A stretch of DNA of 64,000 bases from assembly GCF_000226115.1 (NCBI RefSeq), contig NC_016457.1, forward strand, positions 7,130,001-7,194,000, given 5' to 3'. Position numbers and translations under genes: made by a program. Of this stretch, positions 57,547 through 64,000 are shown piece by piece. Origin of the DNA: Thermothielavioides terrestris NRRL 8126 (Eukaryota > Ascomycota > Sordariomycetes > Sordariales > Chaetomiaceae). Within the stretch, counting starts at the first letter, position 1. Every line of letters begins with the position of its first letter. Under the pieces are notes generated by a model, which did not search any database, had not been told where the DNA came from, and saw only the letters and a program-made list of their open reading frames with translations.

Positions 57547-58244
57547 TGCGCCAGCGGGGGCTGGGTGCCTCGAGCATTTGCCCATTGATGGCGTGCCAAG
57601 CCTTCCATGTGGTCCCTGGCCAAATGTTCAACATTTTTTTTCGGCGTCTGCAAGCAAGGTTGCGGGACCGTGCAATTGGCCCCCCCGGACTGGATATCAG
57701 ACCCACGGCAGTTCGAGGCTCGTGAGCAACCTCGCTCCGCAGCTTGTCTGGCCTTTTCTCTGTGCTCCGCCGCTCCTCGGTGCAGCTGCCGTAGCCCATC
57801 CTCACCACCGAGCATCGATTCCCTTCTCCCAATTCGGCCGCACAAGCTGACGATCAGGATCCATCGGCCCTTCTTCCGACCAACTTGCTGCGCCGTGGCT
57901 GCGACTGAGCGTGCAAGCGAAGGGGTCGCTGCACTTACGCAACCAGCAACTCCCTCTACTTGCGACGACTGAGTGGTCGGCTGGCCCTTGTGCGGTCGCC
58001 CTTCCTGCTCGAAGCCGTTCTGATCTATCAATTGCTCCCACTCCTCCACCAAGGCGTCTGTGAGTCTGCTCTCCAGCGTCGCTCCTGGCGCGCCCCCGTC
58101 GCCGCGAGTACTGGGCCTGACGTCCTGACCAGCGAGTGTCTAGAGCCAGATCCGCCTTGCATTGGGCTAGCTCAAACGCCTTGGCGCCTTTCTTGCGGTC
58201 GATCGAGCCATTGACATTTTTTGAGAACGGCCACGGGAGACACG

Positions 58245-61200
58245 ATGTCCGACCACACCGCTGCCGAGCCGTCCGCCGCGAGTCGGCTGCTCCAACAACA
58301 CCGGTCACACCATGTGACGGTCGAGGATGCCAGCGACGAGGACCTTCCCGCTAAACCTGCCGCCGGCACCGAAGCAACTGCCAGCGAAGCGCATGCGTCA
58401 TCCTCGAACTCAACGCCTGCTGGTGGGGCTGCGAAGCAAAAGGCCAACCTGGCTACAGACTCCCACGAGGTGTTCCCGGAACTGGGCGGAGCGGCATCCA
58501 AGCCTGCGGCGAATGTTCCCCCGGTCTGGGCTGCTCGCACCAACGCAAACGGCAAGACAAACGGCGCCAGCCCGGCCAATGGCACCCCCATGGCGTCTGC
58601 GCCACCCTCCGGCGCCACCACGCCGACCGGCCCGGCCCTCCGCGGTGCCCCGAGTCTGTCCATTCCGGGTCGGAACGTCGAATACATGATCCTTGAGGCT
58701 CAGCATGTGCTCCCGCGAGCCCAACTAAAGCGGCCTCTTGCCGATATCGTCAAGGACTTCAACCGCAAGTCCCGGGCCCAGATCAAGGTGATCACCCAGC
58801 CCGACAACAAGGTCAGGGTCGAGGCCACCGGCCCCTCGGAGATTGCGACACAGGCGCTCAAGGACTTCGTCGCCCTGATCGGCACCAAGCTGACGATCAA
58901 GGTGCCGATTCCTCGGTCCGCGAGGGCCCACATCATCGGCAAGGGCGGAGCCACCATCAGGGCTCTGCAAGAAAAGACGGGCGCTCGGATCCAGATGCCC
59001 AAGGCTGAGGATTCCCCCCCTCCCGTGGACGAGGATGACGACAGCACCATCGACGTTACCATCGAGGGCAACTCGCAGCAGGCCGCCGCGGCGCAAAATG
59101 CCGTGCTCAAGATTGTCGGCGAGCGTACGGCGAACGTCAGCACCTCGCTAAAAGGGATACCCGCCGAGTTCTACCCCTTCATTGCCGGTCCCAACAACAG
59201 CTTCATCAACGCCATCGAGCAGGACAAGGGGATCCAGATTCGTGTGCCTCCTTACCAAGCCTGGTCGTCCCAGCCCCCCGTTGCGCCAGCTCCGGGGCAA
59301 CGTCCCGATTTCGCCCCCGCCGCCGACAGCTTCATCCACCTGGCCGGTGAGCGCGAGGCCGTGAAGGCCGCTCGGGAGGAGATCGAGAGACGCGCTCAGG
59401 AGCTCCGTGAGCAACTGTTCTTGGAGCAGTTCTCCATCCAGCGGGGACGTCACCAATTCATCATCGGGGAGAGGGGCATCCCGATACACCAGTTCTTCGA
59501 AGAAACGGGATGCACTATCGTCTTGCCGAACGATGAGGACGACGACCTTGTCAGCATCATTGGCCCGGCCCACCAGGTCCAGACCGGCCTGGAGAGGGCG
59601 ATGGACCTGGCCATGAACATGCAGTGCTCCAACATTGATATCTCCCGCTTCCACCGCCAAGCGCCTGGCGGTGCTGCGGCTCACGCGCGCAATGTCACTC
59701 GCTACTTGCGCCAGAGAAAGGAGCTGGAGCGGCTGGAGAAGGAGTACAACGTCCACGTGAACACGCCCTTCTCCGAAGAGGGCGCCCTGCCGTGGGAGCT
59801 CTACTCGCGCGATGGCAAGAATGCCATCAGGGCCCAAGCAGCGATCAAAGGTTTGGTGGATAGCCATCCTCCGGCGCGGATGGCGACCGTTGCCGTCGAC
59901 CCGTTTTTCCACCATTACATTCGGAACGAGGTGACACCTCACGTGCGGCAGGCTTACGGCGTCCACCTGGTTGTTCCAGAGGCCTCAGAGCCGACGGCTC
60001 CTGTCTTGTTAGTCTACGAAGGCCCCTCGAGTGCCGACTCGTACCAGATCCCGCGGTCTCAGCCGGCGCAACAAGAGATCAACGAGATGCAAAGGTGGCT
60101 GCGGGAAGCTCAGAGCCATCTGGTCAATTTGATGAACCAGCAGGAAGCCGTCACATCTCAAGCCATCGAGGTGCCGCAGAAGTAAGTGCGATACCGGTTC
60201 GCGTGCTTTTTTTTGGCCAAGGACGGACGAGTAACATGTTGATAGGTACCATGACAAACTCCGGAAGTTCATCAAAAGTGAGCAGGACAAGGCGGCCAAT
60301 CCGGTGCGCGCGCGTGTCTCCAACGTTGGCAATACCGTCACCATCCGCGGTCCTAGCTCCGTTGTGGACTGGCTCTCCACCAGGTGTCTCGAGTTCATCG
60401 AGCAAGAGAAGCAGGACGAGAAGGAGCGCGGCTTCATTCTGGAGTTCAACTTTCCCCAGAAGTTTGCCAACCACCTGATCGGCAAGGGCGGGAGCCACAT
60501 CCGGGATTTGAGGGAAAAGTTCGACGTCGACATCCAGGTGAATGACGGCAAGGTGCAATTGAAAGGGCCCAAGGCCAAGGCGGAGGCCGCGAAATCCCAC
60601 ATCACTGCCCTCGCCCGTCAGTTGGAGGACGAGGCGACACACGTGCTCAAGGTCGACCCCAAGTTCCACCGCGAGCTGATCGGTGCTCAGGGCAGCCAGA
60701 TCAACAGGCTGCAAACCCGGTATAAGGTCCTCATCTTCTTCCCGCGCAGCCCGAAGAACGCCAAGGATGACGAGTCTGTTGCCGAATCGGCCAGCGATTC
60801 CGGGAAAGCACGCCGCCAGCAGGCGCCCGACGAGGTTATCATCCGCGGCCCGAAGCGGGGTGCCGACGAGGCCCGTGACGAGCTGCTCTCGCTTTTGCAG
60901 TATCTGAAGGACAACTCTTTTACCGCCACCGTGACTGTCCAACAGAGGCAACTGCCGTCTCTGATCGGGTCGGGCGGCGCTGCCCTGGAACAGCTGCGTC
61001 AGACGACGGGGGCCAAGATTGACGTGCCCGGCGCGAAGGAATCCGCCGACAGTGAAGTCGAGATTTCGATCAAGGGCACCAAGACCCAAGTAGCTGCGGC
61101 CAAGAAGATTCTGGAGGAGAAGAAAGCCATCTTTGAGGATACAGTGGTCAAGACGATCGAGGTGGATAGGAAGTATCACAAGGCCCTGATCGGTGCTGGA

Positions 61201-62255
61201 GGTAGGCTCGGGTTGATACCCTCGAGTGGTCATTGTTTTGTGGCTGCTAACGGATGCATGCAGGCTCTGCTCTCCGCGACCTTGTCCTCAAGGCGGGCGG
61301 TTCTGATGACCGCCGCGAACTTGCCCGGACGATCCAGTTCCCCAAGCAGGATGCCGACGGCAACACGATCAAGGTGGAAGGCCGCACGGCAGTGGTGGAC
61401 AAGATCATTGCTCAGATCAAGGCCTTCGTGGAGGAACGTGAGGGGCAGGTTACTGAGGTTTTGGATGTGCCCGTCGATAAGCACCGGACCTTGATCGGCC
61501 GAGGCGGCGAAGCCAAGCGAAACCTCGAGGCCCAGTTCAAGGTTTCCATCGACGTGCCCCGTCAGGGCAGTGGCCAAACCGCCGTCAAGATTGTCGGCCA
61601 GTCTGCCGACGTCGAGAAGGCCAAGGCGCACATCCAATCTCTGGTCAAGGAACAAGAAGGCGAAACCGTCCAGGTCCCCCGCGCTCTGCACCACGCCATT
61701 GCCAACAACGGTCAGATCTTCCGCAGGTTCAGAAACGACTTCCACGTCACGGTCGACCACGCCGGACACGCTGTCCCGCCCAAGCCGTCCGCCCCGGCCA
61801 ACACGCGCGCCAACGGCGGCGCCCTCCCCCTCATCACCGACGAGGCCGATGCCGTCGCAGACGCCCACTCCTGGAAACTGGTCGAGCAGCAGACCTCTGC
61901 CGAGGAGGGTAACATCCCCTGGGTGCTTCGCGGCGCGCCCGAAAACGTTGAGAAGGCCAAAAAGGCCATCGAGGCGGCACTCGAGCAGGCCAGCAAGAAC
62001 AACACGACCGGCTACCTCATCCTGCCCGACCCCAGGACGTACCGCTTCGTCATCGGCCAGGGCGGCAGCAAGGTCAACGCGATCCGCAAGCAGAGCGGCT
62101 GCCGGATCAACGTGCCCCGCGACCAGTCGCAGGGCGAGGCAATCGAGATTGTCGGCTCGCGGGACGGTGTCGAGAAGGCCAAGGAGCTTATCCTGGCCGC
62201 CGTGAAGGAGGGCGTCAGCGCCAGCGGCGCCAGCGGACGGCAGCCGCGCGAGTAG
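58245..62255 (+). CDS. SCP160: SCP160/vigilin-like multi-KH RNA-binding protein
   Basis: Three exons, 58245-60181, 60246-61201 and 61264-62255; introns 64 and 62 nt; 1294 residues, close to yeast Scp160 (about 1220). The first in-frame ATG is 58245; the frame extends upstream only to a TTG. Repeated KH domains carry G-x-x-G loops at about 230 (G-K-G-G), 406 (G-E-R-G), 723 (G-K-G-G), 789 (G-A-Q-G), 884 (G-S-G-G), 960 (G-A-G-G), 1041 (G-R-G-G) and 1226 (G-Q-G-G). Divergent KH units without the loop are visible near 160, 310, 550 and 1110. Vigilins bind ribosomes and mRNA at the ER and affect translation and ploidy maintenance. The N-terminal 140 residues are disordered (Ala, Ser, Thr, Pro). Intron 2 falls in the G-A-G-G loop. 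Confidence 0.95.
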
Positions 62256-63118
62256 GACCGCGCGGCGACGGCCGTCTCGTTGTCGGTGGGCGCGCGCACT
62301 TGGCTGCCGATGGGTTAGCTCGGAGGTAGCCAGCCGTGCCTTGGGATGGGGTGGGTATGGATGGAGGGACGGAGAGGGATGCTCGCCACTCATTCGCTCA
62401 GTTCGATCAGTATGTTAGTCACTGGAAGGAGGAGACAAATCGGGAGGTGGGTTGGGTTTGCAAAGGTTGGGTGCTTGGTGGTTGATCTGCAACATACAAA
62501 TGGAACAGGCAGACCGTGGCGAGTTGGTTTGTTTGGCAGGCGCGCGAGCATGTTCATACATGCATGCATGCATGTATGCATCGCTTGCCCTGCTTCGAGG
62601 TGCGATTTGATGGGTAGAGTTATCTAGGTAGTTAATCCCTATTCTATATCGCGTTGTGTTGTATTTCCTGCCGTGATTGCGCAGTTGCTTTGCGTAGCTG
62701 ATGTTCAGTTAATTACCTTATCTCAGGCAGGTAGCCAAGGTAGTCCAAGATAATGGTCACTTGACGCAAAAGCAGTTTGAGAGACGATCAAGTGCGCAAT
62801 GGAGAGAGGGGGGGATGGACATGGACGACGAGCAGACGCAGAGGGAATTTGGTTACAAAGAGGGGAATACCACCAACACCACACAGCCTCAGCCAGCGGA
62901 TTCCGCTCTAACTGTTGCAGATAGCCGGCTAAGACTTGGAGGAAGCAGCCTGCAAGTCGATCCGCCAACAATCAAGGGGCATGCGGTGACTGCGCAGGGA
63001 AATACACGATGGCGTCCAATCAACCCCCCCGGCAGCGATTCGACCCCGGGCCGAACCCTCCCCCTGAGACCGCTGTTTGTGTCTACACTACTGCTCCAAG
63101 CATCCCAAACTTCAAATC
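62256..63118. other. Intergenic between SCP160 and the right-edge gene
   Basis: About 860 bases, no supported gene. Contains an ATGC-type simple repeat and CAGGCAGGTAGCCAAGGTAG-like motif near 62,725. Probably the SCP160 3' end and the promoter of the next gene. Confidence 0.5.
62558..62581. repeat. Simple ATGC tandem repeat, about six units
   Basis: Alternating CATG/ATGC units with one interruption; self-complementary. Lies about 300 bases after the SCP160 stop. Confidence 0.8.
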
Positions 63119-64000
63119 ATGGCGGATGCAGACAAGGACGGCAGAAACAACGACAGCGGCAACGGCAATGGCAGCGTTCCCGCTCCCACCCCAGCTCCTG
63201 CCACAAAGAACAAGCGGGACCGGGAGAATGGCATGTTCGCAGACTCGCTTGTGGACGCGAGATCCGAAGAGCTCGACGGCCTGCTGCAGAGGAAATTGGA
63301 CCTCTTGTTTGAAAAGAACCGAATGATGGACATCTTCAACTTTATCATCAAACACCGGCCAGGGACCCCAGTACGGCCCCATCAGTCCGTCCGTGGCTCT
63401 TACAATGCCGTCTTCGGCGTCGAATACACCGACGGGCATGCGATCCTCCGGGTGCCGCTTCCAGGGAGCGTCGCTTTTGGAGACGAGAAGGTCCGAGCCG
63501 AGGTGGCAACCATGCGGTACATCGAGAAGATGACCTCGGTGCCCGTGCCGCACATCTACCACTGGGGCACCGCCGCGGAGAACCCCCTCGGGCTCGGTGC
63601 CTTCATCATTACGGAATACATCCCCCACGCAAAGAATCTAACCGAGGTGCTCGGTGTACCGAATGTCGAGGGTGGCCAGCAGAAGTATCTGGACCCCAAT
63701 GTTCCCAAGGACAAGCTCGAACGCATGTACAAGCAGGTCGCCGGCATCGTCCTGCAGCTCTCCAAGCTGGAGATGCCCAAGATCGGCTCTCTCCGGGAGG
63801 AGGAGGAAGGGGGCTCCTTCATCGTCGGCGGCCGCCCACTCACCAAGGACATGAACGACCTGGTCACCATGGGCGGGATCCCGCCCGCCGTCCTCCCGCC
63901 GGAAGACGCCACCTACCGGACCTCGGACGAGTGGTACGCGGCCCTCGCCGACCTGCACGTCGCCCACCTGGCCTTCCAGCGCAACAACGCCATCGCCTCG
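63119..64000 (+). CDS. Phosphotransferase (APH/kinase-like fold) family protein, 3' end outside window
   Basis: Open frame of 294 codons from the ATG at 63119 to the window edge, with no intron needed. After a Gly/Asn/Pro/Ala/Thr-rich N-terminus (about 30 residues) there is a helix ending in N-F-I-I-K-H-R, then S-V-R-G-S-Y-N-A-V-F-G-V-E-Y (nucleotide-loop position), A-I-L-R-V-P-L-P (the Lys position of the kinase fold reads Arg here), E-V-A-T-M-R-Y-I (helix-C Glu), V-P-V-P-H-I-Y-H-W-G and F-I-I-T-E-Y-I (hinge). This is the pattern of the fungal aminoglycoside-phosphotransferase-like family, which is expanded in sordariomycetes and mostly of unknown substrate. The catalytic H-x-D and D-x-D parts lie beyond the edge, so activity cannot be judged. 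Confidence 0.8.
   Translation, partial: MADADKDGRNNDSGNGNGSVPAPTPAPATKNKRDRENGMFADSLVDARSEELDGLLQRKLDLLFEKNRMMDIFNFIIKHRPGTPVRPHQSVRGSYNAVFGVEYTDGHAILRVPLPGSVAFGDEKVRAEVATMRYIEKMTSVPVPHIYHWGTAAENPLGLGAFIITEYIPHAKNLTEVLGVPNVEGGQQKYLDPNVPKDKLERMYKQVAGIVLQLSKLEMPKIGSLREEEEGGSFIVGGRPLTKDMNDLVTMGGIPPAVLPPEDATYRTSDEWYAALADLHVAHLAFQRNNAIAS

Larger units (their letters stand above)
54209..58244. other. 4-kb divergent region between STE20 and SCP160; no gene recognised
   Basis: Both flanking genes are transcribed away from it. Frames such as 55631-56212 (+) and 57276-58052 (-) have no domain and overlap equally long frames on the other strand. Palindromic TACCTNAGGTA-type motifs lie at 54809-54819, 54915-54924 and a 17-bp form at 55973-55989. 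A telobox lies at 57533-57546. It could hide an RNA gene or lineage-specific small gene that I cannot see. Confidence 0.45.

Noticed and set aside
57276..58052. 258-codon minus-strand frame upstream of SCP160
   Set aside because: Lies in promoter DNA, runs into the SCP160 leader, and shows no recognisable protein features.
61230..62393. 387-codon open frame on the minus strand
   Set aside because: Shadow of the third SCP160 exon; the plus strand encodes clear KH domains there. The same holds for 59148-59966, 60151-61233 and the RSC9 shadows 39803-40471 and 40126-40947.
1..64000. CRISPR arrays, prokaryotic operons or phage
   Set aside because: Introns, SNAREs, an ArfGAP and LTR retrotransposons show a eukaryotic nuclear genome; no spaced direct repeats of CRISPR type were seen.

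Overview
The window looks like chromosomal DNA of a filamentous ascomycete, most likely a sordariomycete close to the Chaetomiaceae. The reasons are short introns (56-148 nt) with GTRNGT/YAG borders, GC-rich coding DNA, fungal housekeeping genes (RSC9, SFT1, AGE2, STE20, SCP160), and a sharply bounded AT-rich block whose decay pattern fits repeat-induced point mutation (RIP). The species call is an inference; no search was run.

Region 1 (1-21,999) is a RIP-degraded nest of LTR retrotransposons with no intact gene. Element B (4756-12991, minus strand, Ty3/Gypsy with chromodomain, 250-bp LTRs) lies inside the integrase region of element A (same family, plus strand, 1-4755 resuming at 12992 and ending with its 3' LTR at 14099). 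A perfect CTACC duplication flanks B. Element C (14379-21639, plus strand, a second Gypsy family, 334-bp LTRs, GTAGG duplication) lies in the 3' part of an older Ty1/copia-like element D. Pieces of D survive at 14100-14378 and 21645-21999. Decay is strongest inside the block and fades in the last 700 bases.

Region 2 (22,000-41,029) is gene DNA: two lineage-specific hypothetical genes, then YSC84-like (-), SFT1-like SNARE (+), AGE2-like ArfGAP (-), methionine-R-sulfoxide reductase (+), an unrecognised three-exon gene (-), and RSC9/ARID2-like (+). Orientation alternates, so divergent pairs share 1-1.3 kb promoters and convergent pairs have short gaps. Membrane traffic and actin (YSC84, SFT1, AGE2) are represented, but nothing here shows co-regulation.

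Region 3 (41,030-47,587) is mostly non-coding. It holds a 2.4-kb cluster of four small insertions: three copies of a 391-412 bp terminal-inverted-repeat element, each with its own perfect 8-bp target duplication (hAT-like), and one 260-bp solo LTR with a GTATC duplication. The small elements carry an internal array of degenerate TTAGGG-like units. This family is the most novel-looking thing in the window.

Region 4 (47,588-64,000) holds a mitochondrially targeted short-chain dehydrogenase (+), a STE20/PAK kinase (-), SCP160/vigilin (+) after a 4-kb gap, and the start of a phosphotransferase-fold gene (+) that runs off the right edge.

All coordinates, intron borders and repeat comparisons were read by hand from the sequence. 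Splice sites were chosen because they keep frame and rejoin conserved family sequence; every multi-exon model sums to a whole number of codons.
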